A program made the position numbers and the translations under genes. From an uncultured Parabacteroides sp. (GTDB lineage Bacteria; Bacteroidota; Bacteroidia; Bacteroidales; Tannerellaceae), in contig URZO01000005.1 of the NCBI GenBank assembly GCA_900552465.1, forward strand, positions 35,636 through 99,635: DNA of 64,000 nt. The letters are read 5' to 3'. Positions within the stretch are counted from its first letter, which is position 1. Each line of letters opens with the position of its first letter. Below the pieces are notes generated by a model. It saw only the letters and a list, made by a program, of their open reading frames with translations. It searched no databases and had not been told where the DNA came from. This document shows positions 17,766 to 25,525 of the stretch, piece by piece.

Positions 17766-18343
17766 TAATCTATTCTTTCAACTGTAAAACGGCCATATTT
17801 GGGACGATAATCACATACACCTATGTATCTTGCCCCATATTCAACAATTTGGATTACTTCTTCTTCATTGAGACGAGTTTCATCAAACCAAATCTCAATC
17901 TCACAAGACCATTGATTAAAAATTGGCCGACACCGGATTACTTTTGAACTCATAATTTTCACAGTTCGGAAATCTTTATACTCATCCAATTCAAATAATT
18001 GATCTGGCACAAGTTTCTTATGTTTGAACTCTAAAGATGGATTATCAGGGATAGAAACAGACTCTTTGAATGGTTTACCTAATTTCTTCGCCTTTGCCGC
18101 TGCCAAAAATGTACCTTCGAAACATTCTGCTTTGATAAAATAGCCTTGTTCTTTCGTATAATACAAACCAGCCATCCATTCTATACGAGCCATTTCCAAC
18201 AAATCATCATCGGATTTCTTTCTTTTTGAAGATATGGCTTTTAACTGTTTTGAATACTCATTAAACGGATTCGCCGTTTTATCATCGTGCATCAACAAGG
18301 GTGATACACCTATAATCTTAAATTTTAAAGTTCTCATAATCAA
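17765..18343 (-). CDS. phage protein with RAMP-like features
   Basis: 192 residues. The start FKIIGVSPLLMHDD, a mid helix rich in Lys (AAAKAKKLGKPFKES) and a C-terminal GVCDYRPKYGRFTV resemble the ferredoxin-like start and glycine-rich loop of RAMP/Cas7-type RNA-binding proteins. No Cas genes are nearby. It is encoded 13 nt after the Rha-type antirepressor, in the same minus-strand unit. The resemblance is a reading of short motifs only; it may simply be an uncharacterised phage family. Confidence 0.55.
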   Translation of the reverse strand: MIMRTLKFKIIGVSPLLMHDDKTANPFNEYSKQLKAISSKRKKSDDDLLEMARIEWMAGLYYTKEQGYFIKAECFEGTFLAAAKAKKLGKPFKESVSIPDNPSLEFKHKKLVPDQLFELDEYKDFRTVKIMSSKVIRCRPIFNQWSCEIEIWFDETRLNEEEVIQIVEYGARYIGVCDYRPKYGRFTVERID

Positions 18344-18356
18344 ATATATTTAATTG

Positions 18357-19121
18357 TTATGCTACTCGATTTTCTCTAACCATGCTTGAAACAATCGTGT
18401 AAATCTTATCCAATAACCCTTTTCGTTCGGCTACATCCAGATTGGTTTCTCGCTTGTCTTTTTTATCATACGAGTTGATTGATATGTGGTAACGATAATA
18501 AAGTTGTTCATAAACTTTATGCCAAACATCACGCTGACTGATATTCATTGCAGACGAGTACTTATTTACCAACTGCCGGATTTTATCACGCAAAGAAATT
18601 TCGGGAACATTCTCAACAGACACAGACACCGAAAAAAGCTGTCTTGCATTTTCTTCTCGTTCTTTTGACAGCGCCTCAAGTTTTTGCTCTACATCTGAAA
18701 GACGTTGTTCATGTTCTAAATTAATATTAGCTTGTAAAGCAAACATCTGAACGGCTGAAAGTGGTTTTTGCTGTTCTTTAAGTGCTTTTTTCATGGCTTT
18801 AAATGCAGCAATGAAATCAAGTTTAAATTTAAACGCTTTCTTACCAGTAAACCCCATGGCGATAAGTGTAAATCCATCTTCATTCATAACGAACATTGGA
18901 TACTCTTGACCGTTTTGTTCATTGGTATATTTAGTTTCAATGAACATAGGGTCAGCCGAATTTTCGGCACACCCCTTAATTGCCTCACGAACAGACTCTA
19001 AAACATGCTTATGTTCTTTACCGAACTTTTCAGCCACCAACAAACTATTTGTCAGCACTTGGTTGTTCTCACCTTTAAATACTAAATCTTCCATATCTAT
19101 AAAATTTAATGTTGTTGTCAA
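18357..19121 (-). CDS. Rha-family phage regulatory protein (antirepressor type)
   Basis: 254 residues. Residues ~20-115 match the Rha/pRha domain: LTNSLLVAEKFGKEHKHVLE, a middle with YPMFVMNEDGFTLIAMGFTG, then KAFKFKLDFIAAFKAMK. A helical linker and a C-terminal DNA-binding-like domain (residues ~165-250) follow. Rha-type proteins act as phage regulators or antirepressors. It begins three bases from the left border of duplication copy 1. A related protein is encoded at 24224-25240 beside duplication copy 2. Confidence 0.8.
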   Translation of the reverse strand: MTTTLNFIDMEDLVFKGENNQVLTNSLLVAEKFGKEHKHVLESVREAIKGCAENSADPMFIETKYTNEQNGQEYPMFVMNEDGFTLIAMGFTGKKAFKFKLDFIAAFKAMKKALKEQQKPLSAVQMFALQANINLEHEQRLSDVEQKLEALSKEREENARQLFSVSVSVENVPEISLRDKIRQLVNKYSSAMNISQRDVWHKVYEQLYYRYHISINSYDKKDKRETNLDVAERKGLLDKIYTIVSSMVRENRVA

Positions 19122-19148
19122 TTAAAGAAAAAGCAAAGGCCGCTAATC

Positions 19149-19262
19149 CTACGGTGTAATTTTGTGGCACTCTACACCGATCAGACTAACGACCTTAAAT
19201 ATCTTTTCACGTCGAGTACCACCAAGACGTATCATTTTTGTATCACAAATATCTATTTTCAT
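19149..19262 (-). CDS. small protein (37 residues), in duplication
   Basis: MKIDICDTKMIRLGGTRREK is the first half; the frame ends 27 nt upstream of the Rha-gene ATG. It lies between the terminator at 19488 and the Rha gene and so would be the first gene of that unit. No family is recognised. Identical in copy 2. Confidence 0.45.
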   Translation of the reverse strand: MKIDICDTKMIRLGGTRREKIFKVVSLIGVECHKITP

Positions 19263-19487
19263 AAATCAATAAGCAATAGCCAAAATAAGCATTAACATAC
19301 TGATAAACAATAAATTACTGATAACATTATAACGTTATCGCTTTATCACTTAATAGCTTTAAAATTCTATTTATAAAAACTTTACAAATCAATGTAAATA
19401 CCAAACTAAAGAAACTCTATCTAACAGCACATTTTATTACATACAATCATTAACAACTCCATGTTTAAAATATGTTTTTCTTTATAT
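19263..19487 (-). promoter_or_regulatory. regulatory gap with two TACTGATA sites
   Basis: This 225-bp AT-rich gap has no gene. TACTGATA occurs at 19298-19305 and 19316-19323, 18 bp apart. The same octamer forms the palindromic operator at the CI-type repressor (63202-63219). A weak minus-strand -7 box (TATTTTGG, around 19281-19288) lies next to the sites. A palindrome around 19329-19340 (ATAACGTTAT) is also present. Confidence 0.45.
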
Positions 19488-19521
19488 AAAGGCCGCCCCT
19501 AAAGTGGTTCGGACGGCCTTT
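19488..19521 (-). terminator. terminator after the 155-residue gene
   Basis: AAAGGCCG...CGGCCTTT stem with an 18-nt loop, followed on the minus strand by an AT-rich tract, 11 nt after the stop codon at 19532. Confidence 0.7.
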
Positions 19522-19531
19522 GATAATCGTG

Positions 19532-19999
19532 TTAAGAGGCCATAAGGCTTATCTTGTACAAGGACTTTATAAATTTATCCTCTGCCTCTTCTGTGAAATT
19601 GGCATATATATAATCTCTGCAAGAACGCATAAGCATGATGAATAAATCTTTCTCAACCCTATTGTAATCTTTGAAACTGCAATGTATTCGAGGACACTGT
19701 ACTTTCTTTACTAACTCATTTCTAAAAAACAGATAGTCGCTTTGGGTGTTCTCTTTAAATCCGTTCGGATAATACTTGCCTACAAATAGGTTGAGCTTCT
19801 CTTTCAAGTATCTATAAACCGCATTATTACCGATATATAAATTGCACCTTATTTCGGGTAGAACAAGGTCTATTAACTTACAAAATACCACTTCATCAAA
19901 AGCATAATACGGTTGACACCTCTCTGAATAACTCACTAATTGAGCAGTTTCTTTATCTGACAGTGGCAGAACGCGTCTGCCGGCGTAATCTGTTACCAT
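19532..19999 (-). CDS. conserved phage protein of unknown function, in duplication
   Basis: 155 residues, identical to 25795-26262. MVTDYAGRRVLPLSDKETAQ opens the protein; the middle carries YIGNNAVYRYLKEKLNLFVG and the C-terminus is helical. No domain recognised. It lies 2 nt after the SH3-like gene and before a terminator, so it closes the three-gene minus-strand unit of an immunity module. Confidence 0.7.
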   Translation of the reverse strand: MVTDYAGRRVLPLSDKETAQLVSYSERCQPYYAFDEVVFCKLIDLVLPEIRCNLYIGNNAVYRYLKEKLNLFVGKYYPNGFKENTQSDYLFFRNELVKKVQCPRIHCSFKDYNRVEKDLFIMLMRSCRDYIYANFTEEAEDKFIKSLYKISLMAS

Positions 20000-20001
20000 A
20001 A

Positions 20002-20337
20002 CTATGCTATCTTTACAAGGTTAAACTTCTTGAATGATCTGAATGCTACTTTCTCGCAATCCCAATAGGTGAAAAGATCGTCATTCTTTCTACGGGTGTC
20101 GTTACCTTTGATCTTATCGGCGATCACTTCGTCACGCATTGTTCCAAATGCTTGACGGATCTCACCATTTACTTTCTGATAGAAGAACTGAACCGTTCTT
20201 TTCTTCATCTGTGCTTTCAGCTTCAGAAGCATCCAACTTCTTTTAAGACACTCTGAAAAACTCTCGCCCGTGATTCTGAAGAAACGCCAAGCTGTGCTCA
20301 TTACCTCTCTCATGCTGTTTTTAAATGTAGTGCTCAT
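20002..20337 (-). CDS. SH3-barrel-like small protein, in duplication
   Basis: 111 residues, identical to 26265-26600. An N-terminal helical region (FSECLKRSWMLLKLKAQM) is followed by a beta-rich part with TVQFFYQKVNGEIRQAFGTM and the C-terminal FRSFKKFNLVKI. The same layout occurs in the 104-residue protein at 61652-61966 (VTFAYEKADGSLRKAKGTL ... GFRSFKVENF). Such proteins are annotated in Bacteroidales as SH3 beta-barrel fold proteins. Role unknown; always second in the minus-strand unit of the switches here. Confidence 0.7.
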   Translation of the reverse strand: MSTTFKNSMREVMSTAWRFFRITGESFSECLKRSWMLLKLKAQMKKRTVQFFYQKVNGEIRQAFGTMRDEVIADKIKGNDTRRKNDDLFTYWDCEKVAFRSFKKFNLVKIA

Positions 20338-20372
20338 AATCGTTTATGTTTAGTTGTTTATGTGTAATCGTT

Positions 20373-20513
20373 TCAAGCTATGAACATCCAATATTCACGA
20401 ATATAGATCTCTGCTTCGTCTGCCGAATCCAGATTGTACTTTTCACAAATCTCTTCGTCCGTCATTGTTGAAAGAGAAGTAAGTTCTTCGTTCATGTAAT
20501 CTTCGTTTGTCAT
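20373..20513 (-). CDS. 46-residue acidic protein (switch-associated family)
   Basis: Starts MTNEDYMNEELTSLSTMTDE and ends in YIREYWMFIA. Homologues of the same length lie at 26636-26776 and 42339-42479 (MTNIDNMNNELAAL... QYIVDYWTCIA). Each is the first gene transcribed leftward from a divergent promoter region that faces an XRE regulator. The fixed place and conserved ends support a real gene. Function unknown. Confidence 0.75.
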   Translation of the reverse strand: MTNEDYMNEELTSLSTMTDEEICEKYNLDSADEAEIYIREYWMFIA

Positions 20514-20545
20514 AGCTGTATATGCTTATTGATTATTTGATAATG

Positions 20546-20657
20546 CAAATGTAATATCATCATTTTACATAAGCAAGAAAAAGAAGTATTATAATAATAC
20601 ATTTAACATCATTTAGTAATACTATCGTTTTACATCACAGTAATAAATGTAACTTTG
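20546..20657. promoter_or_regulatory. divergent promoters of switch A
   Basis: Minus-strand -7 box TACATTTG (20546-20553) fires into the 46-residue gene; plus-strand TAACTTTG (20650-20657) fires into the XRE gene. TTTTACAT is repeated between them and may be the XRE operator. The promoter DNA differs from that of the duplicate module at 26.8 kb. Confidence 0.65.
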
Positions 20658-20680
20658 TGAAAAAATAATAGCACATTTAT

Positions 20681-20932
20681 ATGATAGACAAACTGATTAT
20701 CAAAGAAACCATGAAGAAATATGGTACTTCAGTCAATGAGGTGGCTGAAAAGATGAACATTACTCGTGTTACGTTAAGTACACATATCAATGGGAATCCT
20801 TCAACAGAAATTCTTTTAAGAATTGCAGATGCGATAGGCTGCGATGTCACCGAACTGTTTGCTTCCAAGCCGGCTGATCCCAACACGATCACCTGCCCTA
20901 AGTGCGGGACGAGGTTTAAGATGGAGGAATAA
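20681..20932 (+). CDS. XRE-family regulator with zinc-ribbon tail
   Basis: 83 residues. Residues 5-60 are a helix-turn-helix of the XRE/Cro type (VNEVAEKMNITRVTLSTHIN). A short tail follows with TITCPKCGTRFKMEE, a CxxC knuckle. Remnants of the same tail are found out of frame behind the XRE gene at 27253-27318 and behind the gene at 28584-28631. It probably represses the divergent promoter pair. The membrane protein gene begins 3 nt after its stop. Confidence 0.85.
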   Translation: MIDKLIIKETMKKYGTSVNEVAEKMNITRVTLSTHINGNPSTEILLRIADAIGCDVTELFASKPADPNTITCPKCGTRFKMEE

Positions 20933-20935
20933 AGT

Positions 20936-21937
20936 ATGGATACTTGCCAAATAAAAACTGATAGCACTAAAACCAGTGCTTTCAAAATAGATAGTATTCG
21001 TAATGATTCTACTATTTTAGAACCTATAACACATGCAAAATGTGAGACAATAATACAAGATAAAAGTAGATTTGACAATGCCAACAATTCAAATATCTGG
21101 AGTAACCTTGATATATCAATAATAATATTCTTTCTTGGATTTGTAATTACAGAAGCTATCCGAAGAAGGAATAAAAGCAATGAATTAAATCAATATAAGC
21201 AATTTATTGAAGAATGGATAAAAAAAAGTGATTCAACTTTAACTGAGTATATTAAATCATTGAAAACATTCTCAGACGAAGTAAAAAACAACACAGATTT
21301 TAATATTGCAAAATGGGAAACTAAAATAATTCATCTAACAAAGATTAATGATATTTCTTTAGAAAAATATTCTGATATATATTTGTTTGGATTAAATAAT
21401 AAGATTGATAATGAAAATAGAAAACAATTAATGAATTTTCTTTATCAACTTGAATATATAAATAAATGCCCTTCCTTAGTAATGGATATCTATAATGATT
21501 ACTGCAAACAGAATGAAAAAATAATGGATGAATGGAATCTCTATTACATGCAATTAATCGACTTCTTTCAAATACACAATAACATAAGCTCAGATACATT
21601 CGACGGTGAAATATTTCATGAAATAATAAACAAATTCATTCCACTTCTTAGTAAAGCTAAAGAAGGAACAGTTATTACAACCAATGAATGGTCTGAGGAA
21701 TTTATTCATCCAGCAATGAAAATTCTATCTAATAACAAATGTACCAATTCTCCTATACTACTTCAAATGATAAAGTTAGTGAAGGGATTAAATATAGTAA
21801 TTGTAAAGCACAATAATATAAACACATATTATAAAGTTTTTAACAGTTATGTAATTTCGTTAAAAAAGGCCCAAACTATAATTAATGAATCCATGCAGTA
21901 TTTCAGCAGTAAAAAAATAAAGTGTTTTTGTAAATGA
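20936..21937 (+). CDS. single-pass membrane protein co-transcribed with XRE
   Basis: 333 residues, AT-rich codons. A polar N-terminal ~55 residues precede one membrane helix (ISIIIFFLGFVITEAI), a basic stop-transfer (RRRNKSN) and a long helical cytoplasmic domain. No enzymatic motif seen. Tight coupling to a prophage regulator, expression in the lysogen and a membrane anchor suggest superinfection exclusion or immunity; this is inferred from context. Comparable partners lie at 43968-44543 and 62394-62813. Confidence 0.65.
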   Translation: MDTCQIKTDSTKTSAFKIDSIRNDSTILEPITHAKCETIIQDKSRFDNANNSNIWSNLDISIIIFFLGFVITEAIRRRNKSNELNQYKQFIEEWIKKSDSTLTEYIKSLKTFSDEVKNNTDFNIAKWETKIIHLTKINDISLEKYSDIYLFGLNNKIDNENRKQLMNFLYQLEYINKCPSLVMDIYNDYCKQNEKIMDEWNLYYMQLIDFFQIHNNISSDTFDGEIFHEIINKFIPLLSKAKEGTVITTNEWSEEFIHPAMKILSNNKCTNSPILLQMIKLVKGLNIVIVKHNNINTYYKVFNSYVISLKKAQTIINESMQYFSSKKIKCFCK

Positions 21938-21947
21938 CAACATAATT

Positions 21948-21969
21948 AAAGCCGGATTTCTCCGGCTTT
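21948..21969 (+). terminator. terminator after the membrane protein gene
   Basis: AAAGCCGGA-TTTC-TCCGGCTTT hairpin followed by a pyrimidine-rich tract, 10 nt after the stop. Confidence 0.8.
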
Positions 21970-21974
21970 TCTCT

Positions 21975-22181
21975 TTACCCACTTACATTCCCCATATAAG
22001 CCCTACGAGAAACCTGTTTGTTCCAACTTGTACCTGTTCTGTTGAAGTTTCCCAAATATCTACCTTGAATACGGTTCACAAAGTTATTAGGGTTACTTGC
22101 ATCGCTTCCATAGCGTCTATCTGCAAGTCTTGTGGCTTGGCGGACAATATCCCAGCCCGATTTAGTTTTTCTTTTTCTGAC
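21975..22181 (-). CDS. Arg-rich small protein without canonical start (copy A)
   Basis: A 68-codon open frame begins right after a TGA inside the octamer GCTGAGTC. The product (SGWDIVRQATRLADRRYG in its first third, NRTGTSWNKQVSRRAYMGN near the end) looks protein-like and Arg-rich. No ATG, GTG or TTG is near the 5' end. The same octamer precedes copy B at 40360-40527. A CTG start followed by a +1 shift (CTG AGT, skip C, AGA) would give Met-Ser-Arg-Lys. It lies ~40 nt downstream of late-type promoter copy 3. Confidence 0.5.
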   Translation of the reverse strand, partial: VRKRKTKSGWDIVRQATRLADRRYGSDASNPNNFVNRIQGRYLGNFNRTGTSWNKQVSRRAYMGNVSG

Positions 22182-22224
22182 TCAGCCTATAAATTTATTT
22201 GTTACACAATATCAATGTTTTGGA

Positions 22225-22296
22225 TAAAAGTACATTAGACAAAAGAAGTGAGAGAATTTTAAGGAAAGGAATACATGACAATAAAAGAATTGTCGT
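22225..22296 (-). promoter_or_regulatory. late-type promoter, copy 3
   Basis: ATGACAAT-N6-ATTGTCGT (22275-22296) and minus-strand TACTTTTA (22225-22232) are 42 bp apart. The ~120 bp around it is a near copy of 16.40-16.52 kb, including the plus-strand promoter. Leftward it would transcribe only the Arg-rich small frame. Confidence 0.65.
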
Positions 22297-22302
22297 AAAT
22301 TA

Positions 22303-22333
22303 TTTGGATAGAATGATTTTTAAGGTACTTTTG
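22303..22333 (+). promoter_or_regulatory. Bacteroidales promoter for the YbjQ-family gene
   Basis: TTTG (22303-22306), 19 bp, TACTTTTG (22326-22333), then 26 nt to the ATG at 22360. Confidence 0.75.
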
Positions 22334-22359
22334 CCAAACAACTATTAAAATCAATTATC

Positions 22360-23397
22360 ATGGAAAACAATTTTATAATATCCACGACAAACAATATTGA
22401 AGGTTGCCCTATAAGAAAATATATAGATACAATATGCTCTAATATCGTAATTGGAACCAATATCTTTTCAGATTTTGCAGCATCATTCACTGATTTTTTC
22501 GGAGGTAGATCCGACTCTTATAAGAGAAAGCTGGAAATAATATATAATGAAGCGATAAAAGAGCTCAAACAGAAGGCTATAAGTGTAGGGGCTAATGCCG
22601 TTATTGGGTTCAAAGTTGATTTTGATGAAATTTCAGGCAAAGACAAATCTATGTTTATGGTATCTGCGTCAGGAACAGCTTGCTTAATTGAATACAAAGA
22701 ACAACTATCAACAGAACTCACTAATAACGATATAATAACTCAAACCGCATTAGATAAAGAAATATACAGGCGGTCAGTAATATCTCGGATAAATAACGGA
22801 GAAAGTATTAAGGAAAAATGGGTTGAATTTTTATTAGAAAATCCACAAACTGAAATTATAGATAATTTAATCCAACGATATATCACCTATTATAAAAATT
22901 ACGATACATACAAAGAAGATATTTCTTTTATACAAAAATATATATCCATACTACCTAAAACTTATATACTTGAAAAAGTATATAGCCTGTATGAAACAAA
23001 TAAACAAGAAGTTAAGGATATTATTACGGTATGTAACCTATTTAACGCACAACAAATATTATCTCTTTGCGACAGAGATCCACATGCCGTAATAAACTTA
23101 TTATCAACCAGTTCAGATTATTACCAAAAAGCCGACATTGATGTAATGAAATTAATATATGAGAAATTAACATCATTACCAGATACAGGTAAAATTGAAA
23201 CAGTAAAAGGAGGATTACTTAGTAAAGAACAAAAGAAATTTATTTGTCAAAATGGGCATAAAAGCTCTCCCGATGCTGAATTTTGCGAAAATTATAATTG
23301 CAACTTAAACATAAAGGGATTAACTAAAGAAGAGGTTTCACTCATAAGGCAATTCAAATACAGAATTGATATTTTAGACGAAATGCTTTCTAAATAA
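22360..23397 (+). CDS. YbjQ/UPF0145-domain protein with zinc-ribbon C-terminus
   Basis: 345 residues. Residues ~5-112 match the YbjQ/UPF0145 family: an ISTTNNIEG start, a GGRSDSYKRKLE helix, GANAVIGFKVDFDEI and a GTACLIEY end. A helical middle of ~180 residues follows, then CQNGHKSSPDAEFCENYNC, a treble-clef-like zinc site. YbjQ proteins form oligomeric rings; their role is uncertain. The strong independent promoter, the terminator and its place in the island mark it as cargo expressed in the lysogen. Confidence 0.8.
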   Translation: MENNFIISTTNNIEGCPIRKYIDTICSNIVIGTNIFSDFAASFTDFFGGRSDSYKRKLEIIYNEAIKELKQKAISVGANAVIGFKVDFDEISGKDKSMFMVSASGTACLIEYKEQLSTELTNNDIITQTALDKEIYRRSVISRINNGESIKEKWVEFLLENPQTEIIDNLIQRYITYYKNYDTYKEDISFIQKYISILPKTYILEKVYSLYETNKQEVKDIITVCNLFNAQQILSLCDRDPHAVINLLSTSSDYYQKADIDVMKLIYEKLTSLPDTGKIETVKGGLLSKEQKKFICQNGHKSSPDAEFCENYNCNLNIKGLTKEEVSLIRQFKYRIDILDEMLSK

Positions 23398-23422
23398 ACA
23401 AACCTTGTTCTATTTATAGTAT

Positions 23423-23444
23423 AAGAGGGTGATTTCACCCTCTT
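23423..23444. terminator. bidirectional terminator
   Basis: Perfect AAGAGGGTGA/TCACCCTCTT stem between the convergent genes 22360-23397 and 23457-23789. Confidence 0.8.
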
Positions 23445-23456
23445 ACTCTCTCTTTC

Positions 23457-23789
23457 CTATTTTCCAAGTATGGCTTTTGCAAAAGATTCTGTCTTTTGTA
23501 TTGTTTCTTTCACTGATTCGTAAATGACTTCAATCGCTTTTTGAGCTTGATCCAAAGTTATAAACTCATAATCTTCTTCAATAAGCTCCTTGCCCACTCG
23601 GAAAGCCTTATCTTCATCCTCATAGACAGCCAATAAAACTAAATGGATAGTGTCGCCGATATCAGTCTGTCCATTTTCGTCGATTTCCGGCTTCTTCATT
23701 GACTTCATTTTTGCTATGAGTTTATCAATTGCAGCTAATGTGATACTACTAATACAAAATTGCTTTCTTCCTAATAAAAATGTTCTCAT
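23457..23789 (-). CDS. phage protein of unknown function
   Basis: 110 residues, helical. MRTFLLGRKQFCISSITLAA, an acidic loop (EIDENGQTDIGDT), then long helices ending SFAKAILGK. No family recognised. Last gene of the minus-strand unit that follows the KilA-N/Rha gene; a hairpin lies 23 nt upstream of its start. Confidence 0.65.
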   Translation of the reverse strand: MRTFLLGRKQFCISSITLAAIDKLIAKMKSMKKPEIDENGQTDIGDTIHLVLLAVYEDEDKAFRVGKELIEEDYEFITLDQAQKAIEVIYESVKETIQKTESFAKAILGK

Positions 23790-23812
23790 ATACTTGAATT
23801 TTATTTGATTTA

Positions 23813-23842
23813 GCGTACCCGGATTGTGAAAAGCGGGTGCGC
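23813..23842 (-). other. leader hairpin
   Basis: GCGTACCCG/CGGGTGCGC stem (9 bp, one G-U) with its base 23 nt upstream of the ATG at 23789; one of a series of structures placed 14-31 nt before start codons. Confidence 0.55.
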
Positions 23843-23849
23843 GTTATGA

Positions 23850-24218
23850 TTAAAAATTATCTTCTAAATAGTTATTCAAATAATCACGAAGTTTGCGAGC
23901 TTCGTTTTTGCTCGATACAGTGAAACAAATTTCATCTTCGCCCATATCATCACATACTGCAATAGATAAAGTATCTAATTCTGAGCCCGGTATCCTGCAT
24001 CCGTTCTTATCGACAGAATACAAACAAGATTTTTGCATTTCAAGAATACTACCATTGTCCGCATGAAGCGCAACGGCCTTTGCCTTATTTTCCCACTCGA
24101 CACGTTCTTCTTCTGTCATATCCGCTGTTTGGATAAACTCATGATTATTCTTGACTATGAAGCGAACCGCCACATGAATCGGTTTTTTTGATCTGTTTCT
24201 TTTAAATTTCTTTGTCAT
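23850..24218 (-). CDS. phage protein of unknown function
   Basis: 122 residues. Very basic start (MTKKFKRNRSKKPIHVAVRF), then DMTEEERVEWENKAKAVALH and an acidic C-terminal half. The gene starts 5 nt after the stop of the KilA-N/Rha gene. No domain recognised. Confidence 0.65.
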   Translation of the reverse strand: MTKKFKRNRSKKPIHVAVRFIVKNNHEFIQTADMTEEERVEWENKAKAVALHADNGSILEMQKSCLYSVDKNGCRIPGSELDTLSIAVCDDMGEDEICFTVSSKNEARKLRDYLNNYLEDNF

Positions 24219-24223
24219 TGTTT

Positions 24224-25240
24224 TTAGTTTTTGGATTGTTGAACAAAAATTTCTTTCAAGACCTTATCAGGATAACAGTTTACATAACCCCAACGTGGAT
24301 CGTTAATCTTAGTAACTTCGATACCACTCTTTTTACAAATAGTACTGGCTTTACGACCATACGCTCCAAGCTTTTTAATATCAACAGCAATATCATTACG
24401 GGTACAGAAAGCAACAACAGTACTATATTCCAAATTCGCTTTTGTTCGTTCTTCGATTCGGCTAACTTTGCTTTCAAGTTCTGCAATTTTCTTTTCTTGC
24501 TGAACATTTACTTGAGCAATTTGCAAAAACATTTCAGCGGTTGTTAATTGTTTAGATTGGGCATTTCTGAGCTTATCTTCCATTTCGTTAAAAGCTCTAA
24601 TAAAATCAAGTTTGAATTGTAAAGCCTTTTCACCGGTAAAACCCATCACGAGCAAACTAAAGCCATCACGATTCATTACATACATCGGCTGCATACGACC
24701 GTAAGAATCTGGATATTCCGATTCGATGAAAAGATTGGCGCAATTTTGCGCCGATGTCAATAACTCTTTTATAGCTTTCATCACATCTTTATGTTGCTTA
24801 CCAAATTTTTCAGCAACAAGCATACTATTTGTTAGAATGTGACCACTATCGTCATTAAACACCAAACTAATAGATTTTGAATTTTGAGCTTCCATATCAT
24901 TTGATTTTACTGTTACAACTTCATTATTCTTAAACTCACTTATTTTTACTTTTAACCATTCGTAGAACTCTTTGCCAACTTCTTTTGAGTAAGCAAGGGC
25001 GATATCTTCACATAGCCACATAAAAGCCCTGACAACCTGATTCTTCTTCATGCCTTTAGACACACAATATGCTTCAACCATATCGTTATGCCTTAGCCAT
25101 GTTGAAATAGCTGGTTTAAAATGCTTGCTTACCTGTGAGCAGTTAACATACACCATATTGCTAAACTCACATATCGAAACGTCAATGCCTTGATACGAAA
25201 AAATACGTCGTTTCTCTTTGTTTTCTTTTTCTGAATCCAT
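24224..25240 (-). CDS. KilA-N-like plus Rha-domain regulatory protein
   Basis: 338 residues. Residues ~12-105 resemble KilA-N (VSICEFSNMVYVNCSQVSKH, then AFMWLCEDIALAYSKEVGKE). Residues ~128-220 are a Rha domain (LTNSMLVAEKFGKQHKDVMK, MQPMYVMNRDGFSLLVMGFT). A coiled coil and a C-terminal DNA-binding-like part follow. The protein is a longer relative of 18357-19121. It lies downstream of a structured leader and of tRNA-like element b, next to duplication copy 2. Likely an antirepressor-type regulator of this module. Confidence 0.8.
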   Translation of the reverse strand: MDSEKENKEKRRIFSYQGIDVSICEFSNMVYVNCSQVSKHFKPAISTWLRHNDMVEAYCVSKGMKKNQVVRAFMWLCEDIALAYSKEVGKEFYEWLKVKISEFKNNEVVTVKSNDMEAQNSKSISLVFNDDSGHILTNSMLVAEKFGKQHKDVMKAIKELLTSAQNCANLFIESEYPDSYGRMQPMYVMNRDGFSLLVMGFTGEKALQFKLDFIRAFNEMEDKLRNAQSKQLTTAEMFLQIAQVNVQQEKKIAELESKVSRIEERTKANLEYSTVVAFCTRNDIAVDIKKLGAYGRKASTICKKSGIEVTKINDPRWGYVNCYPDKVLKEIFVQQSKN

Positions 25241-25267
25241 AACTTTGCGCTATTAGAGATTATTATT

Positions 25268-25320
25268 ATCCTCATTGGTAGCTCGGTCAAGTACTACCTT
25301 TGAGGATTTTATTTTGACCG
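25268..25320 (-). promoter_or_regulatory. structured leader with two exclusive stems (attenuator-like)
   Basis: Stem 1: ATCCTCA/TGAGGAT stacked on GGTAG/CTACC with symmetric internal TT loops (25268-25307). Stem 2: CGGTCAA (25284-25290)/TTGACCG (25314-25320). The stems overlap and cannot form together. They lie in the leader of the KilA-N/Rha gene. Confidence 0.5.
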
Positions 25321-25323
25321 AAG

Positions 25324-25365
25324 CGGTAGCCGGGGACTCGAACCCCGAAGTATGCCATTCTACCT
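25324..25365 (-). ncRNA. tRNA-like minihelix (element b)
   Basis: T-arm CGGGG-TTCGAGT-CCCCG is perfect. The acceptor-like pairing AGGTAGA/GCTACCG has five central pairs. The linker is 11 nt. It ends 83 nt before the next ATG, upstream of the two-stem leader, and 22 bp from the border of duplication copy 2. Confidence 0.45.
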
Positions 25366-25411
25366 TGCTTTTTCAGTCTCGCTTGACAAGAAAAAGCAAA
25401 GGCCGCTAATC

Positions 25412-25525
25412 CTACGGTGTAATTTTGTGGCACTCTACACCGATCAGACTAACGACCTTAAATATCTTTTCACGTCGAGTACCACCAAGACGTATCATTT
25501 TTGTATCACAAATATCTATTTTCAT
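25412..25525 (-). CDS. small protein (37 residues), duplicate
   Basis: Identical to 19149-19262. Here the downstream neighbour is tRNA-like element b and not directly the Rha gene. Confidence 0.45.
   Translation of the reverse strand: MKIDICDTKMIRLGGTRREKIFKVVSLIGVECHKITP

Larger units (their letters stand above)
19125..20523. repeat. direct duplication, copy 1 (~1.4 kb)
   Basis: Bases 19125 to about 20450 appear identical to 25388 to about 26713 (offset 6263). A few differences follow up to the start codon of the 46-residue gene; similarity ends after 20523. It contains the 37-, 155-, 111- and 46-residue genes, their terminator and a regulatory gap. The divergent promoter and XRE gene beyond the border are different in the two copies. 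Confidence 0.9.

Noticed and set aside
20677..21180. 167-residue minus-strand frame
   Set aside because: Antisense to the XRE and membrane protein genes, which have promoter, spacing and domain support.
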